64,000 nt of DNA from positions 289,893 through 353,892 of the forward strand of contig JACKDV010000006.1 of assembly GCA_020633315.1 (NCBI GenBank), read 5' to 3'. The position numbers and the translations under genes are program-made. Shown piece by piece: positions 46,072 through 54,912 of the stretch. The notes beneath the pieces were generated by a model, which worked only from the letters and a program-made list of their open reading frames with translations, searched no databases and was not told where the DNA came from. Positions within the stretch are counted from its first letter, which is position 1. The number at the start of each line of letters is the position of its first letter. This DNA is from Myxococcales bacterium (GTDB lineage: Bacteria > Myxococcota_A > Polyangia > Nannocystales > Nannocystaceae).

Positions 46072-49000
46072 CTCGCCGTCGGCTTCGGGCTCGACCGCGC
46101 GAAAGCCCAGGTAGGCGATGCGATCGTCGGCGTGCCGGTTGAGGCGATAGGCCGCCCGGGCCTTGCGGGCCGGATCGATCCAGCTCCCGCCCCGGATCAC
46201 CCGGTTGCCGTCGGGCAGCGGCGGGTGTCGCAGGCCGTCCCCCGGTCGCGGCAGGCAGCCCTTGTAGTCACCGAACTCGTCCCGGCACCACTCCCACACG
46301 TTGCCGTGGACGTCGTAGAGGCCGAAGGGGTTCGGCTCGCGCTCCCCCACTGGGTGCAGGCGCTGCTCGGAGTTGTCGGCGTACCAGCCGACCCGGGCGA
46401 GATCCGATTCCTCGCGTCCCGACCAGTAGGCGGTCTTGGTGTCGGCTCGACACGCGCGCTCCCACTGCGCCTCCGTGGGCAGCTGCAGCCCGGCCCAGTC
46501 GCAGTAGGCCACGGCGTCGTGCCACGAGACCCCCACGACCGGCTGGCGGGGATGGTTGTAGCGAGGATCGCCCCAGTACTTGGGCTCCGGGGCCTCGGGT
46601 CGCGCTCGCAGGTAGTGCCCGTACTCCTCGTTGGTCACCGGGGTGCGGCCGATGGCGAAGCTCGCCAGCTCGACCTCGTGGCGCGGGCCCTCGCTGCCCT
46701 TGCGCTCTCGCTCGCGGTGGTGGCTCCCCATCGAGAAGCGACCTGCGGGGATCTCCACCAGGGTGTAGCCGCTGCGCGGCGAGACCCGGGAGACGGGTCG
46801 CCGGGCATGGCCTTCGTCACCCGCCAGCTGCCGCAGGGGCTCGAAGGGATGCTCCCGGAGGCCAGGGGCCAGCTCGGACCAGCGCTCGAGGTCGATCGCT
46901 TCCACCACTCTGGCGGCCGCGAGCTGCCGCTCGTGCCGCTCGGCGTCGTCGCCCGGCGGGCTCAGCAGCAGCGCCACGAAGGGCTCGAGCGTGGCTCCGG
47001 CCGCCTCGCGGTGGCACTCGAGCACCAGGTCGAGGTGGCCGACGAAGCCCGGGCGCCGCACCACGCGACGCATCAGAGGATCGAACAGCGAGGGCTCTCC
47101 GAGGGCGAGGAGCAGCAGTATCACCTCGCGCCACCAGGGGTCTCCGAAGCGCTCGGCGAGGTCGTCGAGGACCCGGCCGCCGCCGTGGGACAGGCTCCGC
47201 AGGTGTCGTGCGCACAGGTACTGCTGCAGGCTGGGGTGCAGCAGGCCGTAGCGATCGTCGCCCTTGGCCACCAGGATGCCGTGGTCGGTGCTCGTGGCGC
47301 GCACGAACGCCTCACCGTCGATCGGGTCGTAGCCGAAGGTCGCAGCGAGGTAGGGCTCGAGCATGGCCGCGATGGAGCGTGCATCGGCGTGGGTGCGGCC
47401 GGGCTCCGCGTGCAGCCAGTGGGCCAGGGGCTGGAGGATCTGTCGCGCCTCGCGATCGCCGAAGCGACGCGGCACCCGGGCGCGGCTACACCACTGGCGC
47501 AGCAGCAGCTGCACGCACTGCTCGTAGAGCTCCACCTTCCGCGAGGGGAGGGCCCCTCGCTGCTGATGAAGGGCACACAACAGCGAGAGCATCATCGGGT
47601 TGCGGGTGAGCTCGAACATCCGCGTGGCCCGGAACTCGGGAGCCTGGAGCTCGATCCACAGCGAGTCGGCCTGGCGCTCCGCCTCCGCGGGGTCGCCCCC
47701 GCCCTCGGGCTGCGCGGCCTGGAACCAGCCCTCCACGAGGCGCCGCGCCCCGAGCTCGTCGAGCGGCGGAAGTCGGACCATCAGGGCGGGCACCGTCTCG
47801 CCACCGACGGAGATGGGAGTCGGGTGCTGTCGAGCCACCACGAAGCGGCTCCCGGGGAGCTCTCGCTGCCCTCGGGCGACCCATCCCGCCACGCGCTCGC
47901 GTCGACTCGGGTCGAGCAGCTCGTCCATGCCGTCGATCAGGAGCAGCAGGTGCTCGTGCCGGAGCAGCGCCTCGATCACGGGGGCCTCGAGCGTGGTCGT
48001 GGCCCCGAGGTGGGCGGCAATGGCCCCGTGGAGGTCCTCGATCTCGGCCGGCAGCTCGTGGACCGGCAAGAGGATGGGCACGGTGTCCACCGGCAGACCC
48101 AGGGTGCTGGCCCCTCGACGCGACAGCCATAGCGCCATGCGACGAAGGTGCGTGGACTTCCCCGAGCCCGGCGGACCCACCAGCAGCACGGCACGCTCGC
48201 CCCTCCGCCTCGCCTCCTCGAACACGCGGCGCAGCTCGAGCTCGGCCTCGCCTTCGGCCTCGGCCTCGGCTGGCTCCACCGAGCCAGCGTGGTCCGCTCC
48301 CGCGGGCCCCACCAGCCGAACCTCGACCGCGAGGCCATCGGGGTGCAGCGGGCTGCGAGCGCCCGAGGCCGAGCCGAGCGTGGGGGTGGAGGCGTTGTCG
48401 CGCTCGACGATCTCGAGGTAGCGGGACAGCTCCGGGAGCGTTGCCTGGCGAGCGGGTGATCGCCGAGGCCGGCGCTTGGCCGCGGGCCTTCGCCCCTCGG
48501 TCCTCGGCGCCTTCGCGCGAGCGCGGGCCCCCACGACCGCGCCGTCTTGGCGCCACTTCTGGAGGCCGAAGGTGAGGGCCCTACCGATGGTGTCGAGAGC
48601 GAAGCGGATGATCACCTCCTCGGACGCGAGGCGAGCCTTCAGCGCCTGCAGCCGCGCCTGCTTGGTCCACCGCTGCTCGGGCTCGTCGAAGTCCCGCGAC
48701 ACCACCACGGGCTGAGCCTCGTCGATGAGCAGCACCATCCGAGGCACCCCTCGCTCCCGGGCCCACTCGTACTCCAGCTCGCCGATCGATCGCTCCTCTC
48801 CGCTCGGGCCCTGGCCGTAGCGCCAGGCCACCACCATCAAGAACAGATCGCAGCCCTCCATCGCTTGCTGGCGCAGGGCGAGCGCGTCCCCTCCCGCCCC
48901 CGCGGCCCTGGGCTCGGCTCCACACGCCACCATCCCCACCCGCTCGATGATCTCGAGCAGCTCGCGTCGGCGTCCCTCGTCCTCGCAGAGGGTGGACGAC

Positions 49001-49527
49001 AGGTACACGCGGTAGGGGGTGGGCCGAGCGAGCTCTTGCGAGGATCGCTTCATCTCCTGCCGGGTCTTGCCGAGCCTGCGACGCAGCTTGGCGCCCGGCT
49101 CGAAGCCGGTGCTCAGGCCGGGGGCTCGACCGGTGATTCCTGCGACCAGGCGCTCGAAGCCATCGGCCTCGGCGAGGTCCACCCCGACTCGGGTCCGCAA
49201 CAAGCCCTCGATGCTGGCCGGAGGGGCACCGGGGAGCAGCACGGGGATCACCCGGCGCTCGGACTGCTGGATGAGCACGAGCTGGCTCTCTTGATCGCGC
49301 CACGCGTCGCCCCCTCCCGACCCGAAGAACACGGCCACCGTGGCGCTGCTCTCGATTGCACGCTCGATCGCCGGCACGACCAGCTCGCCCGGCGTCAGCC
49401 CCCAGCGCCTCAGATAGGGGAGCAGCTCGGCTTCCTCCTTCAGACGCCACGCGAGCTCCTCCACCACGGCCTCGTCCTCCTGGGTGTGGGACAGGAAGAC
49501 GTCGTACTGATCGTACGCATCGCTCAT
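46069..49527 (-). CDS. TIR-DUF4062-NACHT-FGE fusion protein
   Basis: 1152 residues from the ATG at 49527. Domain order: TIR (1-135), with YDVFLSHTQEDEAVVEEL and Glu80 four residues after Trp76; DUF4062 (~170-275), PYRVYLSSTLCEDEGRRREL and CDLFLMVVAWRYGQG; NACHT-type NTPase (~440-760), Walker A GPPGSGKST (451-459), Walker B LLLLIDGMDEL (D532, DE 535-536); a helical arm; and a formylglycine-generating-enzyme-like (FGE) fold (~915-1150), FSMGSHHRERERKGSEGPRH, PVVGVSWHDAVAYCDWAGLQ, LYDVHGNVWEWC and VIRGGSWID. The FGE region lacks the catalytic Cys pair near its end, so it is more likely a binding module. An NLR-like sensor/effector with the effector at the N-terminus. Confidence 0.92.
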   Translation of the reverse strand: MSDAYDQYDVFLSHTQEDEAVVEELAWRLKEEAELLPYLRRWGLTPGELVVPAIERAIESSATVAVFFGSGGGDAWRDQESQLVLIQQSERRVIPVLLPGAPPASIEGLLRTRVGVDLAEADGFERLVAGITGRAPGLSTGFEPGAKLRRRLGKTRQEMKRSSQELARPTPYRVYLSSTLCEDEGRRRELLEIIERVGMVACGAEPRAAGAGGDALALRQQAMEGCDLFLMVVAWRYGQGPSGEERSIGELEYEWARERGVPRMVLLIDEAQPVVVSRDFDEPEQRWTKQARLQALKARLASEEVIIRFALDTIGRALTFGLQKWRQDGAVVGARARAKAPRTEGRRPAAKRRPRRSPARQATLPELSRYLEIVERDNASTPTLGSASGARSPLHPDGLAVEVRLVGPAGADHAGSVEPAEAEAEGEAELELRRVFEEARRRGERAVLLVGPPGSGKSTHLRRMALWLSRRGASTLGLPVDTVPILLPVHELPAEIEDLHGAIAAHLGATTTLEAPVIEALLRHEHLLLLIDGMDELLDPSRRERVAGWVARGQRELPGSRFVVARQHPTPISVGGETVPALMVRLPPLDELGARRLVEGWFQAAQPEGGGDPAEAERQADSLWIELQAPEFRATRMFELTRNPMMLSLLCALHQQRGALPSRKVELYEQCVQLLLRQWCSRARVPRRFGDREARQILQPLAHWLHAEPGRTHADARSIAAMLEPYLAATFGYDPIDGEAFVRATSTDHGILVAKGDDRYGLLHPSLQQYLCARHLRSLSHGGGRVLDDLAERFGDPWWREVILLLLALGEPSLFDPLMRRVVRRPGFVGHLDLVLECHREAAGATLEPFVALLLSPPGDDAERHERQLAAARVVEAIDLERWSELAPGLREHPFEPLRQLAGDEGHARRPVSRVSPRSGYTLVEIPAGRFSMGSHHRERERKGSEGPRHEVELASFAIGRTPVTNEEYGHYLRARPEAPEPKYWGDPRYNHPRQPVVGVSWHDAVAYCDWAGLQLPTEAQWERACRADTKTAYWSGREESDLARVGWYADNSEQRLHPVGEREPNPFGLYDVHGNVWEWCRDEFGDYKGCLPRPGDGLRHPPLPDGNRVIRGGSWIDPARKARAAYRLNRHADDRIAYLGFRAVEPEADGE

Positions 49528-49829
49528 CGATCCATCTGCGTCGCTCACGGTGATGGATGAGGAAGTGATCGCCGGCCCGAATTCGAGCACCCCCGTTCGA
49601 ACGGGACGGGGCGGCACGCCCTGTGAAAGCTCACGTCCCGAGCGGCCCGCCTCGGCTTGCCGAATCCTGGCCTCCGGACACTGAGCTCGCCGTGTCACCC
49701 CCCACCCAGCCCCGGCGGGTGCTCCCGCTCGGGCGGCGAGCCCTGGCCGCCTCGGGTGCTGCATCGACCTTCCCCCTCGTCGTGGCCGCCAGAGGCCACC
49801 GACCCGCCAAGCACGACCGGAGCCCCGGC
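49528..49829. other. Divergent promoter region between two conflict operons
   Basis: 302 bp without a recognisable gene, separating the TIR-NACHT gene (minus) from the three-gene HerA cassette (plus). In-frame codons upstream of 49830 exist but lack homology. Contains the palindrome at 49592-49605. Confidence 0.6.
49592..49605. promoter_or_regulatory. 14-bp perfect palindrome, candidate operator
   Basis: CCCGTTC-GAACGGG, perfectly symmetric, 65 bp upstream of the TIR-NACHT start and 225 bp upstream of the helical/winged-helix gene. Position and symmetry suit a dimeric repressor site; no regulator is identified. Confidence 0.4.
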
Positions 49830-50930
49830 ATGACCGACGCCCGACCTCCACGCATCGACCTCCTCGTCCTCGCGAGGCTCGCCACGACCAAGGGCCGTCC
49901 GCTCTCGGTGGGGAAGCTGGAGCAGGATCTCTTCCCCTTCGTGGAGGCCCGGCTCTCGCGTCGCGAGTGGTCGTCGAGCCTGACCGATTGCCTCGCGAGC
50001 CTGCGCAAGCGAAGGGAGATCGACGACCGTCGCGTGCCCACGACCAAGGGCCTCGAGCGCCTGCACGAGGCCCTGGGGGTCCGCACGCTGCCGGAGCGGT
50101 GGTCGAGGATCTGGCGGGCGCTGATGCCCGCCCTCGCCCTCCAGCTGCCCGGGCGACGGTGGTCCGACGTGGCGAGCGCGGAGAAGCTCCGGGCCCGGCT
50201 CATCCGACAGGAGCACGAGCTGTCGCTGCCCGAGGCCCCCACGCTGACCCAGGCCGTCGACGCCCAGGCCTGGCGGGCCCTCGGCCTCGACGAGACCGGG
50301 CCGCTCACCCTGGGCAAGCTACGGCGGGCCCTGCTCGAGCGGACCCTCGGCGCCTCGCTCCGCGAGCGGTCCATCGACACCACCAGGGCGGGCCAGTGGC
50401 TCGCGACCGCGGCGGTCGAGACCACCACCCGGGAGATCGCCGCGGTCCAGCGCGCGCTGGTGAGCCGGTGGCTCTTCGAAGACGAGGGCGAGCGCGACGA
50501 TGCGGTCGCACCGAGCCCGCCTACGGCACCGAAGCCCACGAGGGGTCGCGGCCCGAACGAGCGCCGGATCCCGCCGTCCGAGACGAGCCAGCCTGGGACC
50601 CGCCCGCCCTCGAGCGAGCCGCTCTCGCTCGAGGGCTGGGCCCGACGAGTCGTGGCGATCGCACGGGCGACCCGGGCCGGCCGCTATGGCGACGAGCGAG
50701 CATTCATCGCCTCGGTCTGGCACGCGGCCCAGGCCGAGCCCGACCCCCTGCCCGAGACCCTCGCCGAGTTCAAGACCCGGCTCGTCGAGGCCAACCGCGC
50801 CGGCCTGCTGCGCCTCCATCGCGCCGACCTGGTGGGCGCCATGGACGACCGGCTCGTGCGCGAGTCGGAGGCACGGCACCTCAACGCGATCTTCCACTTC
50901 ATCGAGATCCCCCTGCGGAGCATCCCATGA
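49830..50930 (+). CDS. Helical/winged-helix protein of the HerA cassette
   Basis: 366 residues from the ATG at 49830. The N-terminal half is helical with a winged-helix look (RIDLLVLARLATTKGRPLSV, SSLTDCLASLRKRREIDDR, TTKGLERLHEALGV). A Pro/Arg/Thr-rich linker (~225-265) leads to a C-terminal domain, DERAFIASVWHAAQAEPDPL, LAEFKTRLVEANRAGLLRLH, RADLVGAMDDRLVRESEARH and LNAIFHFIEIP, another winged-helix-like module. I do not recognise a named family. Its TGA overlaps the ATG of the next gene (ATGA), so translational coupling and a 1:1 complex are likely; it may give DNA or target specificity to the ATPase. Confidence 0.75.
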   Translation: MTDARPPRIDLLVLARLATTKGRPLSVGKLEQDLFPFVEARLSRREWSSSLTDCLASLRKRREIDDRRVPTTKGLERLHEALGVRTLPERWSRIWRALMPALALQLPGRRWSDVASAEKLRARLIRQEHELSLPEAPTLTQAVDAQAWRALGLDETGPLTLGKLRRALLERTLGASLRERSIDTTRAGQWLATAAVETTTREIAAVQRALVSRWLFEDEGERDDAVAPSPPTAPKPTRGRGPNERRIPPSETSQPGTRPPSSEPLSLEGWARRVVAIARATRAGRYGDERAFIASVWHAAQAEPDPLPETLAEFKTRLVEANRAGLLRLHRADLVGAMDDRLVRESEARHLNAIFHFIEIPLRSIP

Positions 50931-53900
50931 GTCCCGACGCCTCCCTGCCCCTCGACCTCACCGAAACCGTCGACACCATCGGCTCCATGATCGAGCGCGT
51001 GCTGACGGCCAGCAACGAGGCCGAGCTGCTCGGCCCCGCTCTCCACTCGCTGCGCAGCGAGCACGGCGTGCCGCGACGCATGGTGGTGATCGGAGCGCTC
51101 TTCAACGACTTCGCCCGCGTGGCCCATGCCTCCGTGGTCGCCGACGAGCGCATCACCGACGACGAGCTCGAGCACGTGTACCCGATCTTCCACTCGTTCC
51201 TGCGCTTCCTGGTCGAGGTGAGGCCGGAGTACCGGCGCTTCGCGAGGATCGACCAGGACGAGCTCCACGAGCTGCTCGCCTACTACGCCACCGACGAGGG
51301 CTCGTTCGGCGCGTGCTCGGAGCCTACCCAGTGGGTGGGGCTGGACGTGTGCCGCCGGACGGCCCGGGCCACCGGAGACGAGGAGCCCCTCGAGCTGTAC
51401 GTCCGCTCGCAGCAGCGCACCATGGACCGGCTGTTCGCCCTGGGGGGAACGACGCAGGAGGAAGCCGCCACCCGAGCCCGGCTGGCCGAGCTGATGGACC
51501 TCCGCCGACGCCTCGACGAGGCGCCGCCCTCCGAGGGCGTCGACCCTCGGATCGTCGCGTTCTGCGATCCCAAGGCCCCTCGGGTGTTCGGGGCCATCGC
51601 CCACGCCCACCAGGTGTGGGAGCGCGATCCCTTCGATGCCGAGACGGTGCACGCCGAGGCCCGCGAGACCTTCGAGCGCCTCGTGGATCGCGTGACCACC
51701 CCGGGCTTCGACCAGCACGGGCGCATCCTGGTCCTCCGAGGCACCTCGGGAGCCGGCAAGACCCACCTGATGCGAGCGTTCCGCACCTACCTCCACGGGC
51801 AACGCCGTGGCTTCGCGGCGTACATGCAGATGACCACCCGGGCCGAGGACTACTCGCGCTACGTCCTCGTCAACGTCATCGATGCCCTCGAGCGGCCCTA
51901 CGACCCGCCGGAGCTGACGAGCTCGGGCCTCATCACCCTCTCCAACGCCCTGGCCGAGGACCAGCGAGCCATCCCGAGCGACGCGCTGGCCATGCTGCGC
52001 CACGGAGACTTCGACCCGCAGCACATCGACCACGTGAGCCCGCTGGTCGACCGCCTGCTCGAGCAGCCCGGCTTCCAGGACTTCGATCCCGACCTGCTGC
52101 GGGTGCTGCTGTACCTCCAGCGCCGGGAGCCTCGCATCCGCGCCCGGGTGCTCAAGTACCTGCGCTGCGAGCACCTCAACGACTACGACTCCCGCATGCT
52201 GGGGGGGATCGCTCCTCGCAACGACCCGGACTCGCCGCGGCGCATGCTCCGGCAGCTCGGGCGCCTGATGGCGCGGGTCGGCCCGTTCGCGTTCGTGGTG
52301 CTCGTGGACCAGATGGAGGACGTGTTCAACCTCGACGACGCCGGTGCTCGCATCTCCAGCGCCGTGGACGACCTGCGCGACATCACCGACCACGTGCCCA
52401 ATGCCGTCGTGGTGCTGGCCTGCCTCCACGACTACTACGAGAGCGTCCGCAGCCACCTGCCCAAGTCGGCCCTCGATCGCCTCGAGTCCGATCCTCCCCC
52501 CGTCACCCTCAACGCGGGCCGCACCCTCGCCGACATCCAGCAGATCGTGGGGCTGCGCCTCGAGTACCTCTACGACAAGCTGGGGGTCCGGCCGCACGAC
52601 GACGATCCCACCTTCCCGATCCGCATCAAGGACCTCGAGTCCCTCGTCAACATGCGCACCCGAGACGTGCTCGACTGGTGCCGCGAGTACCAAGAGCAGA
52701 GCGTCGAGCGTGGCACCCTCTCCCTGCCTCCCGCCAGCGCCCCCTCGCCCGAGCGGGCGGAGTCCTCGGTGGTCACGCACGTCGAGCAGGCGTGGAACGA
52801 CTTCCGCACCTCCTTCTCCAAGGCGGTCCCCGAGGGCGACGAGGAGCTGCTCGAGCTGCTCGAGTGGTCCATCGCGAGGGTGGGGCAGGAGCTCGAGCCG
52901 GCCTTCGAGCTCGGCGTGCGGCGCGAGGGCTCCGTGCTCGTGGTGGGAGACCACGGGCGCCCCCTGGTGGTGGGGCTGGCCAACCGGGACGCACGAGGCG
53001 GAGGGCTCCACAAGCAGATCGTCGAGCTGCGCACGCTGGCGGGCGACCGCCCCGTGGGCATCGTCCGCTGCTCGGAGTTCCCCGACAACCCGCGGACCAA
53101 GGTCTTCAAGGCGCTGGGCACCCTCCTGCTCGACGGGGGACGACGCGTCACGATGGAGGACGGAGACTGGCGCACGATCATGGCCTTTCGGGTGTTCGCC
53201 GAGCAGCACGGAGGCGAGCCGAGCCTCGCCGCCTGGCGCAGCCAGGAGCGGCCCCTCGCGCGGCTCCCATCGCTGCGCGCGCTGCTGCTGCTCGACGAGC
53301 GTTCGGACCCGTATGCGCCGGCCGACGGCGCGGCTCCAGTGTCCGACGACCGAGCCGTGGCGCCACCCTCCGGAGCACCGCGCCCGCCTACTCCCGTCGA
53401 CGAGCCCGAGGAGCCGCAGGAGGCCGAGGCAGCTCCCCGGACCGAGCCTCCCGTCGAGCTCGAGCCGCAGACCGATGTCCCCACCGTCGACGTGGTGCCG
53501 CCGCCGGTCCTCGATCCGCCCGGCGCCGAGCTCCGCATCGGCCGAGCCGTCGGCGTCATCAAGGCACCGGTGAGCATGGAGCTCGGGGGCCTGGTCACCC
53601 ACGCGGCCTTCCTCGGCTCCACCGGCAGCGGCAAGACCACGCTGGCGCTCAACATCATCGAGCAGGCGCTCGAGCGCGGAATTCCTGCGCTGTTGCTCGA
53701 TCGCAAGGGTGATCTGTGCACCTACGGTCGCCAGGGCTGGTGGGCCACTCCTGGTCGCGACGGTGATGCGAGCACACGCAAGCAATCCCTGCAGCAGCGG
53801 GTGGAGGTCGCCATCTACACCCCTGGAGCGCCCGACGGACGCGACCTGGGTCTCACCGTCGTCCCCGCGGGCCTCGACGAGCTGTCGGAGCAGCAGCGAG

Positions 53901-54772
53901 CGCAGACCTGTCGGCAGGCGGCGGCCGCCATCTGCACCATGCTCGGCTACAAGACCTCCGGCAGCGATCTCGCGCGCCAGAGCGTGCTCGCCAAGGCATT
54001 CGAGGTGCTGGGGCAGATGACCAAGGAAGAGGTCCAGCTCGAGCAGGTGATCCAGCTCATCGCCGACGAGGATCCCACGCTGGTCAACGCGGTGGGGCGT
54101 CTGGACATGAAGCACTTCGCTCGGCTCGTCGATCACCTCGAGACCCTCCGGCTCTCCCGCGGCGATCTGCTGTCCTCCCGCGCGGATCGGCTGGCCCCCG
54201 CGCGGCTGCTCGGTCTCGACCGCAGCGACGGAAAGACCCAGCTCGCCGTCGTGAGCACCAAGTTCCTCGGCGACAACGCGAGCATCGACTTCTGGGTCGC
54301 GCGCATGCTCTCGGAGCTCGCCCGCTGGGCCAGCCGCAACCCCAGCCCCCGGCTCCAGGCGCTCGTCATGTTCGACGAGGCCGACATCTACATGCCCGCT
54401 CAGCGCAAGCCCGCGACCAAGGAGCCCATGCAGGACCTGCTCCGGCGCGCCCGCTCGGGCGGCCTCGGCATCTTGCTGGCGACCCAGAGCCCCGGCGATC
54501 TCGACTACAAGTCACGGGACAACATCCGCACCTGGTTCGTGGGTCGGGTGGCCGAGCGGACCGCCATCGCCAAGATGCAGCCGCTGCTCAGCGAGGGTCG
54601 CACCAACATCAAGGGCAAGCTCGCCCGGCAGGACATCGGTGAGTTCTTCATGCTCCAGTCCGGCGCCGTGACCGAGTTCAAGGCCGATCGCTCGCTGATG
54701 GACACCGAGCAGCTGGCCGAGGACGAGATCCGAGAGCTGGCCCGAGCCGCGGAGGTGGCAGGAGGCCGGTGA
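50927..54772 (+). CDS. TerB-like / P-loop / HerA-like triple fusion ATPase
   Basis: 1281 residues; ATG overlaps the upstream stop and has GGAG 7 nt before it. N-terminal ~45-100 resembles TerB (VVIGALFNDFARVAHASVVA, DERITDDELEHVYPIF). The first P-loop domain (~235-600) has Walker A RGTSGAGKTHLMRAF (271 on) and a Walker B-like FVVLVDQMEDVFN, a STAND/AAA-like ATPase. Residues ~640-740 hold a restriction-endonuclease-like segment (FELGVRREGSVLVVGDHGRP), uncertain. A Pro/Glu linker (~790-860) leads to a HerA/FtsK-type motor (~870-1281): GSTGSGKTT (~898), ALVMFDEADIYM (~1146), LLRRARSGGLGILLATQSPG and WFVGRVAER. Such motors translocate DNA in defence systems with partner nucleases. No match to a system I can name. 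Confidence 0.88.
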   Translation: MSPDASLPLDLTETVDTIGSMIERVLTASNEAELLGPALHSLRSEHGVPRRMVVIGALFNDFARVAHASVVADERITDDELEHVYPIFHSFLRFLVEVRPEYRRFARIDQDELHELLAYYATDEGSFGACSEPTQWVGLDVCRRTARATGDEEPLELYVRSQQRTMDRLFALGGTTQEEAATRARLAELMDLRRRLDEAPPSEGVDPRIVAFCDPKAPRVFGAIAHAHQVWERDPFDAETVHAEARETFERLVDRVTTPGFDQHGRILVLRGTSGAGKTHLMRAFRTYLHGQRRGFAAYMQMTTRAEDYSRYVLVNVIDALERPYDPPELTSSGLITLSNALAEDQRAIPSDALAMLRHGDFDPQHIDHVSPLVDRLLEQPGFQDFDPDLLRVLLYLQRREPRIRARVLKYLRCEHLNDYDSRMLGGIAPRNDPDSPRRMLRQLGRLMARVGPFAFVVLVDQMEDVFNLDDAGARISSAVDDLRDITDHVPNAVVVLACLHDYYESVRSHLPKSALDRLESDPPPVTLNAGRTLADIQQIVGLRLEYLYDKLGVRPHDDDPTFPIRIKDLESLVNMRTRDVLDWCREYQEQSVERGTLSLPPASAPSPERAESSVVTHVEQAWNDFRTSFSKAVPEGDEELLELLEWSIARVGQELEPAFELGVRREGSVLVVGDHGRPLVVGLANRDARGGGLHKQIVELRTLAGDRPVGIVRCSEFPDNPRTKVFKALGTLLLDGGRRVTMEDGDWRTIMAFRVFAEQHGGEPSLAAWRSQERPLARLPSLRALLLLDERSDPYAPADGAAPVSDDRAVAPPSGAPRPPTPVDEPEEPQEAEAAPRTEPPVELEPQTDVPTVDVVPPPVLDPPGAELRIGRAVGVIKAPVSMELGGLVTHAAFLGSTGSGKTTLALNIIEQALERGIPALLLDRKGDLCTYGRQGWWATPGRDGDASTRKQSLQQRVEVAIYTPGAPDGRDLGLTVVPAGLDELSEQQRAQTCRQAAAAICTMLGYKTSGSDLARQSVLAKAFEVLGQMTKEEVQLEQVIQLIADEDPTLVNAVGRLDMKHFARLVDHLETLRLSRGDLLSSRADRLAPARLLGLDRSDGKTQLAVVSTKFLGDNASIDFWVARMLSELARWASRNPSPRLQALVMFDEADIYMPAQRKPATKEPMQDLLRRARSGGLGILLATQSPGDLDYKSRDNIRTWFVGRVAERTAIAKMQPLLSEGRTNIKGKLARQDIGEFFMLQSGAVTEFKADRSLMDTEQLAEDEIRELARAAEVAGGR

Positions 54773-54912
54773 GCGCCTCCCGCCCCGAGCGGCTCGCATG
54801 CGCGTCCCCGAGGTGATGGAATGCCGGGAGTCGGCGGGGCTGGACCACCTGCGGACCCCGAGCACGGACCCGCCGCCAACCACGGCCGACCCCGAGACCG
54901 AGCGCCCACGCC

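Noticed and set aside
46069..46780. Active sulfatase-modifying (formylglycine-generating) enzyme
   Set aside because: The Cys pair needed for catalysis is not at its usual place and no sulfatase gene with CxPxR is adjacent.
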